DNA of 53,311 nucleotides from an uncultured Succiniclasticum sp. (GCA_905233365.1 CAJODT010000009.1:1-53311); one strand, 5' to 3'. Counted from the stretch's first letter, positions 1 to 9,484 are shown. The notes: generated from the letters alone by a model not told the origin. Made by a program: numbers and translations.

Positions 1-246
1 ATCAAGCCAATACAAGCGCTCACAGAGAGTCCGGGCAGCTGAGAGCCGGATAGAAATGCTGGTTGGTAAATGGACCGTTGAGGGTGTGCTGAAATCGCAA
101 GAGAGTATTGCACAACGTTTCGTCCGCGTTAGGGAAGGAGGATGTGTTGGCATTCGGAGAGGGCACGGCGTAAGCTGTGAATCAAGGTGGTACCGCAGGT
201 TTATAAAATTTGACCTGTCCTTGTTGAATACGAGGACAGGTTTTTT
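1..246 (+). promoter_or_regulatory. T-box riboswitch, tryptophan-specific, trp operon leader
   Basis: This leader RNA senses uncharged tRNA-Trp and controls transcription into the trp genes. Stem I elements AGAGAG (about 25-30) and CTGAGAGCCGG are visible, and the specifier loop reads AAA-TGG-ACC with TGG (Trp) at 71-73. The conserved T-box GGTGGTACCGC lies at 186-196 and overlaps the antiterminator. It is followed by a terminator hairpin. The 5' edge is cut by or very close to the window start, so its promoter is not seen. The UGGU in the T-box bulge would pair best with discriminator base A; a G would need a wobble pair. A reading frame crossing this leader is not a gene. Confidence 0.88.
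213..246 (+). terminator. T-box regulated terminator
   Basis: A 9-bp stem (213-221 with 233-241, ACCTGTCCT/AGGACAGGT) is followed by TTTTTT. This is the off-state hairpin of the T-box leader, and it lies about 95 bp before the trpD start. Confidence 0.85.
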
Positions 247-339
247 GTTTGGATTTTTGAACAGATGCCTGCAACTCGTATGAAGTAGTCCAAGCAACTA
301 TGTGTCTGTATTCAAAAAACAAATGAGGGGGATTTGGCA

Positions 340-1345
340 ATGATTAAAGAAGCTATCGTCAAAATTGTGAGCAAAGAGGATCTGACTTACAACGAAGCGT
401 ACACGGTAATGAATGAGATTATGAGCGGGGAGACGACGGCGACGCAAAACGCTGCGTTTCTGGCGGCTCCGGGCGGAAACTACGGATGAAATCGCCGGGT
501 GCGCCGCGGCCATGCGTGACCATGCCACAAAAGTAGATACGGGTATGGACGTGTTTGAAATCGTGGGTACCGGCGGCGACAACGCCCAGAGCTTCAACAT
601 CTCCACCACTTCGGCGCTGATCGCGGCGGCAGGCGGCATGAAGGTTACCAAACACGGGAACCGGGCGGCATCCTCCCTGTGCGGGACGGCGGACTGCCTG
701 GAAGCGCTGGGGGTCAACATCAACCAGAACCCCGCAAGGTGCGTGGAGCTGCTGCAGGAAGCAGGCATGTGCTTCTTCTTCGCGCAGAAGTATCACACTT
801 CCATGAAATATGTGGGAGCAATCCGTAAGGAACTGGGCTTCCGGACTGTGTTCAACATCCTGGGGCCTCTGACCAACCCGGCCTCGCCTTCCATGCAGCT
901 GCTGGGCGTGTACGACGGCTACCTGGCAGAGCCGCTGGCACGGGTACTGACCAGCCTGGGCGTAAAGCGCGGCATGGTGGTGTACGGACAGGACAAGCTG
1001 GATGAGATTTCCCTCAGTTCGCCTACGACCATCTGCGAGATCAAGGACGGCTGGTATAAATCCTATACAATTGCGCCGGAAGATTTCGGGTTTGAGCGCT
1101 GTAAGAAAGAAGACCTAAAGGGGGGCACCCCGGAAGAAAATGCCCGGATCACGCTGGCGATTCTGAAGGGCGAAAAGGGACATAAACGTAATGCGGTGCT
1201 GCTGAACGCCGGAGCGGCTCTGTATATTGGTGGCAAGGCAGAGAGTATGAAGGACGGCATCGCGCTGGCAGCAGAGATCATCGACTCCGGCAAGGCACTG
1301 GCCACGCTGGAGAAACTGATTGAAGTGAGCAACCGGCCGGAATGA
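340..1345 (+). pseudogene. trpD: trpD, anthranilate phosphoribosyltransferase, frameshifted
   Basis: TrpD joins anthranilate to PRPP in the second step of tryptophan synthesis, in the cytoplasm. Translation starts at ATG 340 behind GAGGGGG and reads [15 protein letters not shown], a typical TrpD N-terminus. The frame is lost at about 468-470: the codons for FLAA run into a premature stop at 487-489, while the family continuation [15 protein letters not shown] lies in the next frame. From there the rest is intact, including the PRPP loop [14 protein letters not shown] and KHGNRAASS. Restoring frame needs a net +2 (or -1), giving about 335 residues, the usual length. Families normally have about two more residues at this spot (LRxKGET), so an 8-bp deletion is possible. 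Either the strain needs external tryptophan precursors or this is an assembly error. An internal ATG at 512 would make a fragment lacking the N-terminal helices. Confidence 0.85.
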
Positions 1346-1499
1346 GGGACACGGTTATTTCATAAAACTGCCTGTAAGGAAAGCAGTTGCGAAAGGCAAG
1401 GCCGTGCGAAACAGATAAATGATACACATTTCCTGCAACAGATGACGGCAGGGATAAAAACGGGAACGGAATTGTAATTATAAAGGCTGGTTAGGAACC

Positions 1500-2357
1500 G
1501 TGATTTTAGATACGTTAGCATCCGCGGCCAAAGCGCGGGTAGCCAAACTGGAAAAACAGAAAAGCCTGGCAGCGGTTAGGGAAGAAGCGGAGCAGATTTA
1601 TAAAAGGGAAGTTTCCTATTTTAAAGGTTTGGCTGATAAATTCTCCGGAACCAAAGCTGACGGTACACAAGCCGTAAGAATAACAGGAAGGCGCTTCTTT
1701 CAGGCAAACCTGCAGCGTCCGGGACTGAACTTCATCTGCGAATGCAAAAAAGCATCCCCGTCCAAAGGACTGATAGCCCCGGAGTTCCATTACCTGCAGA
1801 TTGCGAAAGCCTATGAAGCGGGCGGCGCGGCTGCCATCTCGGTGTTGACGGAACCGGAATACTTCCTGGGCTCGGATGCGTATTTAAAGGAGATTGCGGC
1901 GCAGGTTTCCCTGTCGGTGCTGCGCAAGGATTTTACGGTAAGCCCGTATCAGATTTATGAGGCTAAACTGCTGGGTGCCAGCGCTGTGCTTCTGATTTGT
2001 GCCATCTTATCCCCGGCACAGTTGGAAGAGTACCGGCTGGCAGCGGAAAGCATCGGGCTGGACGCGCTGGTGGAGACCCACAACGCAGAAGAAATGGAAA
2101 TGGCGCTGAACAGCGGGGCGAAAATCATCGGCATCAATAACCGGAACCTAAAGGACTTTTCGGTAGACATGGGAACCTGTCTGAAGCTGCGGGATGAGAT
2201 ACCGGAAGACAGAATCTGCATAGCGGAAAGCGGGATACGAAATAAAGAAGATATCCGCCAACTGAAAGAGGCTCGTTTTAACGGCGTACTGATCGGCGAG
2301 ACGCTGATGCGCAGCGGGAACCCGGAACAGATGCTGCGAGAGTTAAGAGAGGCGTGA
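1500..2357 (+). CDS. trpC: Indole-3-glycerol phosphate synthase
   Basis: TrpC closes the indole ring, turning CdRP into indole-3-glycerol phosphate. The 285-residue TIM barrel starts at GTG 1500 with only a weak ribosome site. Visible signature parts are CECKKASPSKG (catalytic Glu and Lys), LRKDF (Lys), LVETHN (Glu), INNRNL (Asn) and IAESGI (Glu-Ser). It is a stand-alone enzyme, not fused to TrpF. Between the N-terminal helix and the first barrel strand (about residues 45-70) it carries a segment somewhat longer than usual. It follows trpD after a 154-bp gap with no obvious promoter or terminator, so it is probably in the same transcript. Confidence 0.95.
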   Translation: MILDTLASAAKARVAKLEKQKSLAAVREEAEQIYKREVSYFKGLADKFSGTKADGTQAVRITGRRFFQANLQRPGLNFICECKKASPSKGLIAPEFHYLQIAKAYEAGGAAAISVLTEPEYFLGSDAYLKEIAAQVSLSVLRKDFTVSPYQIYEAKLLGASAVLLICAILSPAQLEEYRLAAESIGLDALVETHNAEEMEMALNSGAKIIGINNRNLKDFSVDMGTCLKLRDEIPEDRICIAESGIRNKEDIRQLKEARFNGVLIGETLMRSGNPEQMLRELREA

Positions 2358-2453
2358 AGAAGACGGGGTCGGTGCAGAAAAGGTTGGGAAGCCATAAAGG
2401 GACGAAAGCGCAGCGTGCCTTTCAACAAGAAGTGTCGCGGCAGGGAGTAATAC

Positions 2454-3110
2454 ATGATTCACGTTAAATTCTGCGGTCTGCGCAGACCGGAAGATATCGA
2501 AGCAGTCAACCGGCTGCAGCCTGACTTTGCGGGCTTCGTGTTTGCGAAAAGCAAAAGGCAGATTACGAAAGAGCAGGCCGCTGAGCTGAAAAGGAAGCTG
2601 GACCCAAAGATTAAAACAGTGGCGGTGCTGGTAAACATGCCAGTGGAAGAAGCCGCTGCCCTGGCAAACAATGGCATTGCCGACCTGCTGCAGCTTCACG
2701 GGGATGAGGACGCAGCTTACATCGCAAAGCTGAAGACCCTGACCGAGGCAAAAATCATCAAAGCCATAAGGTTGCGGAGCGGAGAGCCGACAGCCAATGC
2801 AGGCCTTCTGGCCGAAGCGGCCCAGGCGGACTACTACCTCTTCGACACCTTCATCCCTGATGCGTATGGCGGAACGGGAAAGACCTTCTCCCTTTCCTTA
2901 TTAAATAACCTGTCCATTGACAAACCGTTCTTCCTGGCCGGAGGATTGGATGCGGACAACATAGCAGAAATCATCAGACAGGTGCAAGAGGACGCAAGAC
3001 TTCTCCCATACTTTTATGGGGTAGACGTATCCGGGGGAATCGAGACTGACGGATACAAGGATGCTGCGAAGATGGAAGCGTTTATGAAAGCGATACAGCA
3101 GATATTATAA
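2454..3110 (+). CDS. trpF: Phosphoribosylanthranilate isomerase
   Basis: TrpF isomerises phosphoribosylanthranilate to CdRP. The 218-residue barrel begins at ATG 2454. The general base Cys7 lies in FCGLRRPED, the general acid Asp is in YLFDTF, and the phosphate-binding part is FLAGGLDADN. Pathway order would put it before TrpC, but here it follows trpC by 96 bp, a common order in Firmicutes. No internal promoter was seen, and trpB follows closely. Confidence 0.95.
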   Translation: MIHVKFCGLRRPEDIEAVNRLQPDFAGFVFAKSKRQITKEQAAELKRKLDPKIKTVAVLVNMPVEEAAALANNGIADLLQLHGDEDAAYIAKLKTLTEAKIIKAIRLRSGEPTANAGLLAEAAQADYYLFDTFIPDAYGGTGKTFSLSLLNNLSIDKPFFLAGGLDADNIAEIIRQVQEDARLLPYFYGVDVSGGIETDGYKDAAKMEAFMKAIQQIL

Positions 3111-3130
3111 AGTAAGAAAGGGTGCTTATC

Positions 3131-4315
3131 ATGACAAAGGGAAGATTTGGGATCCACGGCGGGCAGTATATTCCGGAAACGCTGATGAACGCAGTGCTGG
3201 AACTGGAAAAAGCCTATGAATTTTACAAAAACGACAAGGCGTTCTGGGACGAACTGCGCCAGCTGTACCGTGATTACGCCAATCGTCCCAGCATGCTGTA
3301 TTATGCGGAAAAGATGACAAAGGACCTGGGCGGCGCCAAAATCTACCTGAAGCGGGAAGACCTGAACCACACCGGCGCCCACAAAATCAATAACGTACTG
3401 GGCCAGTGCCTGCTGGCGCAGCGCATGGGAAAGAAGCACGTCATCGCAGAGACCGGCGCCGGGCAGCACGGCGTGGCTACCGCTACCGTGGCGGCGCTGA
3501 TGGGCATGGAATGTACCGTGTACATGGGCAAGGAAGACTGCGAGCGGCAGGCCCTGAACGTGTTCCGCATGGAACTGTTGGGGGCGAAGGTGGTCCCTGT
3601 CACCACAGGCACCGGTACCCTGAAAGACGCGGTGAACGAGGCGCTGCGGGTCTGGACGGCCCGGGTGGAAGATACCTATTATGTGTTAGGCTCTGTTATG
3701 GGACCCCATCCATATCCGGAAATGGTACGGGACTTCCAGAAAGTAATCGGGGAAGAAGTGAAAGCCCAACTGCTGGAAAAAGAAGGGCGGCTGCCTGATG
3801 TGGTCATTGCCTGTGTAGGCGGCGGATCTAATGCCATGGGTCTCTTCTACGATTTCATCCCGGACAAGGATGTGCGCCTCATCGGTGTGGAGGCGGCCGG
3901 GGAAGGCGTGGACACGGAACGGACGGCGGCTACCATCGCCCGGGGCTCGGAAGGCATCTTCCACGGCATGAAGTCCCTGTTCCTGCAGGACGAATACGGG
4001 CAGATTGCGCCGGTGTACTCCATTTCCGCGGGGCTGGATTATCCCGGCATCGGACCGGAACACGCATACCTTCACGACATCGGCCGGGCGGAATATGTAC
4101 CGGCTACGGATCGGGAATCAGTGGACGCGTTCATCTACCTGTCCAAGACGGAAGGCATCATCCCTGCTGTGGAAAGTGCTCACGCCCTGGCCTATGCCAT
4201 GAAGCTGGCGCCGACAATGGATAAAGATAAAATCATCGTGGTCAACCTGTCCGGACGGGGCGACAAAGACGTGGCGGCTATCGCCAGATATTTGGGGAGG
4301 GATTTGCATGAGTAA
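3131..4315 (+). CDS. trpB: Tryptophan synthase beta chain (TrpB1)
   Basis: TrpB condenses indole with serine using pyridoxal phosphate and works with TrpA. I place the start at ATG 3131 (394 residues) because AAGAAAGGG at 3113-3121 gives good spacing; a GTG nine bases upstream is in frame but less well placed. The PLP lysine is in HTGAHKINN. Family parts ETGAGQHG, the phosphate-binding [10 protein letters not shown] and the C-terminal LSGRGDKD are all present. It overlaps trpA by 8 bp, the usual translational coupling for equal subunit amounts. Length and motifs match the TrpB1 class that partners TrpA. Confidence 0.97.
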   Translation: MTKGRFGIHGGQYIPETLMNAVLELEKAYEFYKNDKAFWDELRQLYRDYANRPSMLYYAEKMTKDLGGAKIYLKREDLNHTGAHKINNVLGQCLLAQRMGKKHVIAETGAGQHGVATATVAALMGMECTVYMGKEDCERQALNVFRMELLGAKVVPVTTGTGTLKDAVNEALRVWTARVEDTYYVLGSVMGPHPYPEMVRDFQKVIGEEVKAQLLEKEGRLPDVVIACVGGGSNAMGLFYDFIPDKDVRLIGVEAAGEGVDTERTAATIARGSEGIFHGMKSLFLQDEYGQIAPVYSISAGLDYPGIGPEHAYLHDIGRAEYVPATDRESVDAFIYLSKTEGIIPAVESAHALAYAMKLAPTMDKDKIIVVNLSGRGDKDVAAIARYLGRDLHE

Positions 4316-5099
4316 GTTAGCAGCAGTGCTGAAACAGCATAAAAAGATGTTTGTTCCGTTCATTACCGCAGGCGATCCAGACCTGGAAACCACAAAGAAG
4401 CTGATCTTGGCTATGGAAGAAGCGGGGGCGACGATCATCGAGCTGGGCATTCCCTTCAGCGATCCCATGGCGGAAGGCCCGGTGATCCAGGAAGCGGATA
4501 TCCGGGCCCTGAATGCAGGCACTACCACGGACAAGGTCTTTGACATGATCAAAGAGGTACGGAAAGAAACCGATATTCCGCTGGTATTCCTGACCTACGC
4601 CAATCCCATTTTCCATTACGGGACGGACAAGTTCTATGCCCGCTGCGCGGAAGCGGGAGTGGACGGGACTATTGTACCGGACGTACCTTATGAGGAACGG
4701 GGCGAACTGGAAGCGGCCTGCGAAAAGTACGGCGTGGATCGTATCACCATGATTGCACCCACTTCGGCAGATCGCATTCAGCAGATTGCCAAAGACGCAA
4801 AAGGCTATGTTTACATCGTGTCCAGCCTGGGTGTGACCGGTGTGCGCAGCGAGATTACAACGGATATCGGTACGATTTACAAAAAGATCCGGGAAGTGAC
4901 GGACACGCCGGCTGCGGTGGGGTTTGGCATCGCTACGCCGGAGCAGGCAGCGGCCATGGCCCGTCTCAGCGACGGGGCTATCGTGGGCAGCGCCATTATA
5001 AAAATAATTGCAGAGCACGGTAAAGACTGCGTGGAACCGGTCAGGGAATATGTAAAGAAGATGGCTGAAGCGGTGAAACGCTGTGAATTTTTAGAATAA
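4308..5099 (+). CDS. trpA: Tryptophan synthase alpha chain
   Basis: TrpA cleaves indole-3-glycerol phosphate and channels indole to TrpB. It has 263 residues with ATG 4308 inside the end of trpB and a GGGGAGG ribosome site. The catalytic Glu lies in [11 protein letters not shown]. The second catalytic acid, usually Asp in ADGP, reads AEGP here, so Asp60 (Salmonella numbering) is Glu. I believe the AEGP variant occurs in some other Firmicutes, so the enzyme may still work. Phosphate-binding GFGIATPEQ and GSAIIKII are present. Confidence 0.96.
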   Translation: MSKLAAVLKQHKKMFVPFITAGDPDLETTKKLILAMEEAGATIIELGIPFSDPMAEGPVIQEADIRALNAGTTTDKVFDMIKEVRKETDIPLVFLTYANPIFHYGTDKFYARCAEAGVDGTIVPDVPYEERGELEAACEKYGVDRITMIAPTSADRIQQIAKDAKGYVYIVSSLGVTGVRSEITTDIGTIYKKIREVTDTPAAVGFGIATPEQAAAMARLSDGAIVGSAIIKIIAEHGKDCVEPVREYVKKMAEAVKRCEFLE

Positions 5100-5122
5100 A
5101 AACGACTCAGGAGGAATGAAAC

Positions 5123-6505
5123 ATGGCAAAGAAAGTACCCCACAGACTCTATTTAACGGAAGAACAGATTCCCACAGCGTGGTATAACCTGCGGGCGGAC
5201 ATGAAAGAAAAACCGGAGCCCATGCTGAATCCCGCAACGGGTAAACCGGTATCCGAGGAAGACTTGTATCCTGTTTTCTGTAAAGAACTGGCCCATCAGG
5301 AGATGGATAACGATACACAGTATATCGAGATTCCGCCTGAAGTGCTGGAGATGTATAAGAACTATCGTCCGTCCCCGCTGTGCCGCGCCTACAATCTGGA
5401 AAAAGCGCTGGATACTCCGGCGAAGATATATTACAAATTTGAAGGCAATAACACGTCCGGCAGCCACAAGCTGAACAGCGCTATCCCCCAGGCTTATTAT
5501 GCCAAGAAGCAGGGATTGAACGGTGTGACCACGGAAACCGGCGCCGGTCAGTGGGGAACAGCCCTTTCGGAAGCCTGCTGCTATTTCGGCCTGCCCCTGG
5601 AAGTATTCATGGTGAAGGCTTCCTATAATCAGAAACCGTTCCGCAAAGCAATCATGCAGACCTTTGGGGCCAGCGTGGTAGCCAGTCCCAGCAATACCAC
5701 CAATGCAGGCCGGGCCATTCTGGCAGAGAATCCTGATAATCCCGGCAGCCTGGGCTGTGCCATTTCCGAAGCGGTAGAGCGTGCGGTTTCCGGCGATAAT
5801 GTGAAATATGTGCTGGGCTCCGTGCTGAACCAGGTGCTGCTGCACCAGTCCATTGTGGGTCTGGAAAGCGCCAAAGCGATGGAGCTGCTGGATGAATATC
5901 CCGACGTAGTGGTTGGCTGTGCCGGAGGCGGTTCCAATCTGGGCGGTCTCATTGCACCCTTTGCCAAAGACAAGCTGCAGGGGAAGGCGAATCCCCGTCT
6001 GGTAGCCATCGAGCCGGCCTCCTGCCCGTCCCTGACTAGGGGCCGTTACGCCTATGACTTCTGCGACACCGGAAAAATTACGCCCATGGCGAAGATGTAC
6101 ACTCTGGGCTGTACCTTCACCCCGTCTCCCATCCACGCAGGCGGCCTGCGCTACCATGGCATGGCGCCCATCCTGTCCAAACTGTATCATGACGGTTATA
6201 TGGAAGCAAAATCCGTGGTGCAGACTGACGTGTTTGAAGCGGCGACGCTGTTTGCCAAATACGAAAGCATCCTGCCCGCTCCGGAATCGGCCCACGCCAT
6301 TCTGGGTGCCATTGAAGAAGCGAAACGCTGCAAGGAAGAAGGCCGCAGTGAAACCATCCTGTTCGGCCTGACCGGTACCGGCTTCTTCGATATGCTGGCC
6401 TACGAAAACTACCAGGCCGGCAATTTGAACGACTATATCCCCACAGACGAGGAACTGGCGGTGAGCATGGACCGGCTGCCAAAGATCCCCGGCGTACAGG
6501 AGTAA
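5123..6505 (+). CDS. TrpB-like PLP enzyme, TrpB2 class
   Basis: This 460-residue protein is a second tryptophan synthase beta of the longer TrpB2 type. It starts at ATG 5123 behind AGGAGG, 23 bp after trpA. The PLP lysine is in SGSHKLNSA, with ETGAGQWG and CAGGGSNLGG as counterparts of the TrpB1 motifs. The longer N-terminal region (about residues 1-85) and the extended C-terminus set it apart from trpB. TrpB2 proteins do not bind TrpA tightly and are thought to rescue free indole or to act as a serine deaminase-like enzyme. Its place in the same operon suggests indole salvage next to the TrpAB complex. A terminator follows. Confidence 0.93.
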   Translation: MAKKVPHRLYLTEEQIPTAWYNLRADMKEKPEPMLNPATGKPVSEEDLYPVFCKELAHQEMDNDTQYIEIPPEVLEMYKNYRPSPLCRAYNLEKALDTPAKIYYKFEGNNTSGSHKLNSAIPQAYYAKKQGLNGVTTETGAGQWGTALSEACCYFGLPLEVFMVKASYNQKPFRKAIMQTFGASVVASPSNTTNAGRAILAENPDNPGSLGCAISEAVERAVSGDNVKYVLGSVLNQVLLHQSIVGLESAKAMELLDEYPDVVVGCAGGGSNLGGLIAPFAKDKLQGKANPRLVAIEPASCPSLTRGRYAYDFCDTGKITPMAKMYTLGCTFTPSPIHAGGLRYHGMAPILSKLYHDGYMEAKSVVQTDVFEAATLFAKYESILPAPESAHAILGAIEEAKRCKEEGRSETILFGLTGTGFFDMLAYENYQAGNLNDYIPTDEELAVSMDRLPKIPGVQE

Positions 6506-6591
6506 ATTGCGTACTAATTTATAATGGAAGCTGTTGCAGCACTACGCTGGTATGAGAAACAGCAAGACACAACTTAAAACAGACATAATAC

Positions 6592-6642
6592 AACACGCTC
6601 CGGATTTGCGAGGGGAAGAATCGCATTTCCGGAGCGTGTTTT
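6592..6642 (+). terminator. trp operon terminator
   Basis: A 13-bp perfect stem (6592-6604 AACACGCTCCGGA with 6628-6640) is followed by TTTT. It ends the trp operon and separates it from the minus-strand gene that follows. Confidence 0.85.
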
Positions 6643-6718
6643 AAATTGAACCAATAAAGCGCGGCTGCGCGTCTCGGAGGGGGAGTGAGGCACGCAACCG
6701 TCTTTTTGTTTCCTTAGT

Positions 6719-7690
6719 TTAATCGTCGTCATCCTCCGCAATCTGGCCGTAGCCTACCAGGATGGTTCCCTTGGGCGCGGAGAGGGCCGGGCATACATAC
6801 AGGACCACGCCGGAGATTTCGGCGTAATATTCGGTGATGGTCTGGCCGAACAGGTCGGTGGTGCGTCCCAGTACCTGGCCTTTCTGTACGAAATCGCCGC
6901 TGTGGATGTGGTGGAACCAGCAACCGGTCTCCATGGATTCCAGATAGATCATGTTAATGATGTCACGGGGATGGTTGCGCCGCGGTTTGACCGGCAGTTC
7001 AAACATCTTCAGTTTCCGCAGGATGTTACGGATGTCGTCTTTATAGGCTTCGATGTCCTCGTGGAGACAGAGGCCCGCGCCGCCCCGTTCTATTAAAATA
7101 GAAGGAAGTCCCGTGCTGGCTGCGTAGTTGTATGCGCCGCCTGTGGCCAGGGAGCGCACCATATGTTCCACGTCAACTACTTTGGCGATACGTTTGGATG
7201 CCGCTTCCACTTCCGGAGTAGGCTGGCCCGGATAATACACATAGGGGTGCAGGCTTTCGTGGATGTCTCCGCTGTGCATGTCCACATAAAAATCGGCGAT
7301 GGTGAACAGGTTGCTGCTGATGAGGTAGGCGGTCTTGTCCGCCAGGGTGCCCAGGGGGGTGCCGGGGAAAACCCGGTTCAGGTTTTTGCCGTCTTCGGGC
7401 ACGATGAATTCGCGGCGCGCCCAGAAGCCCTGGATATTGACCGGGTGTAGAATGATCAGGCAGCCCCGGATATGTTCCGGTTCGATGTCCCGGCCCAGTT
7501 CCATGGCCGCCGCGATGCCGGGGTATTCGCCGCCGTGGATGCCGGCGGTGATCAGCAGGGTCGGTCCGTCTTCGGTGCCGTTGATCACTGTCATAGGTAT
7601 TTTTACTGTAGTATCGGGAACCGGCAGCATGGTCCGCAGCTTGGTTCCCCGTTTTATTTCCAGTCCGCAAATCGTCATGTCCTGTGACAT
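6719..7690 (-). CDS. M14-family succinylglutamate desuccinylase/aspartoacylase-like deacylase
   Basis: This 323-residue protein is a zinc-dependent deacylase of the AstE/AspA branch of peptidase family M14, which removes acyl groups from N-acyl amino acids or similar small amides. Zinc ligands are visible as His52 and Glu55 in GIHGGEYPG and His140 in VDMHSG. A catalytic Glu is likely in SILIERGG. The C-terminal part (about 235-323) is the beta-rich domain typical of the family. It ends in an acidic EDDDD tail. It starts at ATG 7690 behind AAAGGAG. The true substrate cannot be read from the sequence. It is a single-gene unit pointing away from the MATE gene. Confidence 0.85.
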   Translation of the reverse strand: MSQDMTICGLEIKRGTKLRTMLPVPDTTVKIPMTVINGTEDGPTLLITAGIHGGEYPGIAAAMELGRDIEPEHIRGCLIILHPVNIQGFWARREFIVPEDGKNLNRVFPGTPLGTLADKTAYLISSNLFTIADFYVDMHSGDIHESLHPYVYYPGQPTPEVEAASKRIAKVVDVEHMVRSLATGGAYNYAASTGLPSILIERGGAGLCLHEDIEAYKDDIRNILRKLKMFELPVKPRRNHPRDIINMIYLESMETGCWFHHIHSGDFVQKGQVLGRTTDLFGQTITEYYAEISGVVLYVCPALSAPKGTILVGYGQIAEDDDD

Positions 7691-7725
7691 TGTAAATCTC
7701 CTTTTCTATGGGAATTGATGTGAGT

Positions 7726-7755
7726 ATTATAACATAAAACATCGATTCGTTACAA
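7726..7755 (-). promoter_or_regulatory. Promoter of the M14-like deacylase gene
   Basis: On the minus strand TATAAT lies at 7726-7731 and TTGTAA at 7750-7755, 18 bp apart. A TAACTATTATTAGT box (7776-7789) sits about 20 bp upstream of this -35. The rest of the 341-bp gap between the two divergent genes is AT-rich and holds no gene. Confidence 0.6.
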
Positions 7756-7775
7756 GATTTTAAAACATTTAATAA

Positions 7776-7789
7776 TAACTATTATTAGT
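7776..7789. promoter_or_regulatory. Candidate operator, TAACTATTATTAGT
   Basis: The 14 bases are the exact reverse complement of 46558-46571, in front of the iron alcohol dehydrogenase. AACTA and TAGTT form an inverted repeat with a 4-bp spacer. The site lies upstream of the deacylase -35. The regulator is unknown. Confidence 0.45.
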
Positions 7790-7951
7790 TTTGTTTATTA
7801 TTCTTTGAATGTATGTGTAAAATACACTTTATAATGCTAATGAATACATGCCCGGGCGATTACAAAAACCCGCGTATTTGCTGAATTAAAGCCTGAAATC
7901 TTTCGTTTGTCGATTAGACGGGTTCAGAGCGGGATTAATTACAGTTTTCTC

Positions 7952-7980
7952 TTGCAAAGAATGCATCGATTTGGTATAGT
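7952..7980 (+). promoter_or_regulatory. Promoter of the MATE gene
   Basis: TTGCAA (7952-7957) and TATAGT (7975-7980) are 17 bp apart, about 50 bp before the TTG start at 8032. Confidence 0.6.
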
Positions 7981-8031
7981 AAGCGTAATAATAATCAATC
8001 TCAATAACTTAAGGAACTCAGGTGACTCATT

Positions 8032-9343
8032 TTGGCTAAAACTCTTGATTTGACCCACGGCCCCATTGCCCGCAAGCTGCTCCTGTTTGCGCTGCCCCTG
8101 CTTGGCGCCAGTCTGATTCAGCAATTATATACCACTGTTGACATCCTTTTTGTCAGCAATTATCTGGGCACGGAAGCTTCGGCAGCGGTGGGGGCCAGTG
8201 TGCTGCTGAACTCGGCTCTCGTAAATCTGTTTACGGGCATCAGCATCGGCGCCGGCGTGGTCATCGCCCAGGCTTTTGGCCGCAAAGATGAAGTACAGCT
8301 CAGTAAATCCATCCATACGTCCATGATGCTGGGCATCATCGGCGGTGTGCTGCTGACGGTTATAATTTTTGAACGCGGTGAACACGCCGGCCAGCATTTT
8401 TCAGGACGCCCTGGACTATGTGCAGGTATTTTTCCTGGGGCTGACCTTTATGCTGGTCTTTAATATGGCGGCCGGCGTTATGCGGGCACTGGGCAATTCA
8501 CAGACACCCATGCTGATCCAGCTGGTGTGCGGCATCATCCACGTAGTGACAAATTACCTGTTTATTACGTATATGAATAACGGCGTCCTCGCGGTGGCCT
8601 GGTCATCGGTTCTGTCCCAGGTGCTTTCGGCGATCATTGCCGTGTATTACCTGCTCCACGATGGCGTCATCAGCATCCCGAAACTGGCCGTTGACCGGCC
8701 GCTGATGCGGGAAATCATCCGAATCGGTCTGCCTGCAGGCCTGCAGGGTGTAGTGGTGACCCTTTCCAATGTATTCGTACAGTATTTCATCAACGGGTTC
8801 GACGTGGTGGCTATTGCGGCCTTTACGGCCTACTACCGCATCGAGCTGCTGTTTTACATGCCGCTGGTCGCCCTGGGCCAGGCCATGATGACCTTTACCG
8901 GGCAGAATGTGGGGGCACGGCTCTATGACCGGGTAAAGAGCGGTCTGCGTACGACGCTGATTTTCGGCGTGGGTTATTCGCTGGTGCTGGCGGCCATCCT
9001 GCTTTATTTCGGTCGGGAGACCTTCGGCGTCTTCTACTCCGACCCTGCCGTCATTGACATGGGAGTCACCATTATCTGGGTCTCGTTCCCGTTCTATTTC
9101 TTCTATGTATTTCTCGAAGTCTTTGCGGACACCCTGCGCGGAGGCGGTCTTTCGGACGTACCGATGTATATCGTGCTGTTCAACCAGTGCCTGTTGCGAA
9201 CGCTCATCCTGTTCGGGTTCATGCAGCTGGCTCACGATATCCGCCTGCTGGTGGCCGTGTACCCCATAACCTGGGGAACGGCCGGCGCCATGCTGTACTG
9301 GTATTACCGGAAGGGCACATGGATGACGCAGCCCCCGGTGTAA
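8032..9343 (+). pseudogene. MATE-family multidrug/Na+ antiporter, frameshifted
   Basis: MATE proteins are 12-helix inner-membrane exporters driven by Na+ or H+. The N-terminal part starts at TTG 8032 behind AGGTGA and reads through KLLLFALPLLGASLIQQLYTT, the conserved first helix, and the IGAGVVIAQAFGRKDE loop. The frame breaks at about 8366-8370 inside a run of five T: one T fewer would join ...TVII to LNAVNTPASIFQDAL, the standard MATE continuation. The remainder (LMREIIRIGLPAGLQGVV, GQNVGARLYDRVKSG) is intact to 9343. Repaired, it would be about 436 residues, the normal length. The homopolymer context fits either a sequencing error or slippage; if real, the transporter is dead. Confidence 0.85.
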
Positions 9344-9424
9344 CGAAGCTTCTTTTGCCGGGTGTTTACTGCCGGTCAGCTGTCGGAATGCAGGAACGAT
9401 AACAGCGTGACATTAATAATAAAA

Positions 9425-9434
9425 ATTACTAATA
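9425..9434. promoter_or_regulatory. ATTACTAATA box upstream of the ABC importer promoter
   Basis: The decamer ATTACTAATA is identical to part of the site at 46555-46564 and lies 15 bp upstream of the -35 at 9450. It is a possible activator or metal-regulator site. Confidence 0.4.
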
Positions 9435-9449
9435 GGCATAATGAATATA

Positions 9450-9478
9450 TTGACATCTTATTTTTGATATGATAGTAT
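9450..9478 (+). promoter_or_regulatory. Promoter of the nickel/peptide ABC operon
   Basis: TTGACA (9450-9455) and TAGTAT (9473-9478) are 17 bp apart. Transcription would start near 9485, giving a leader of about 175 nt before the first gene. Confidence 0.65.
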
Positions 9479-9484
9479 AAGCAA

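Noticed and set aside
56-283. A 75-codon frame at the left edge
   Set aside because: It lies across the T-box leader and its terminator and has no ribosome site.
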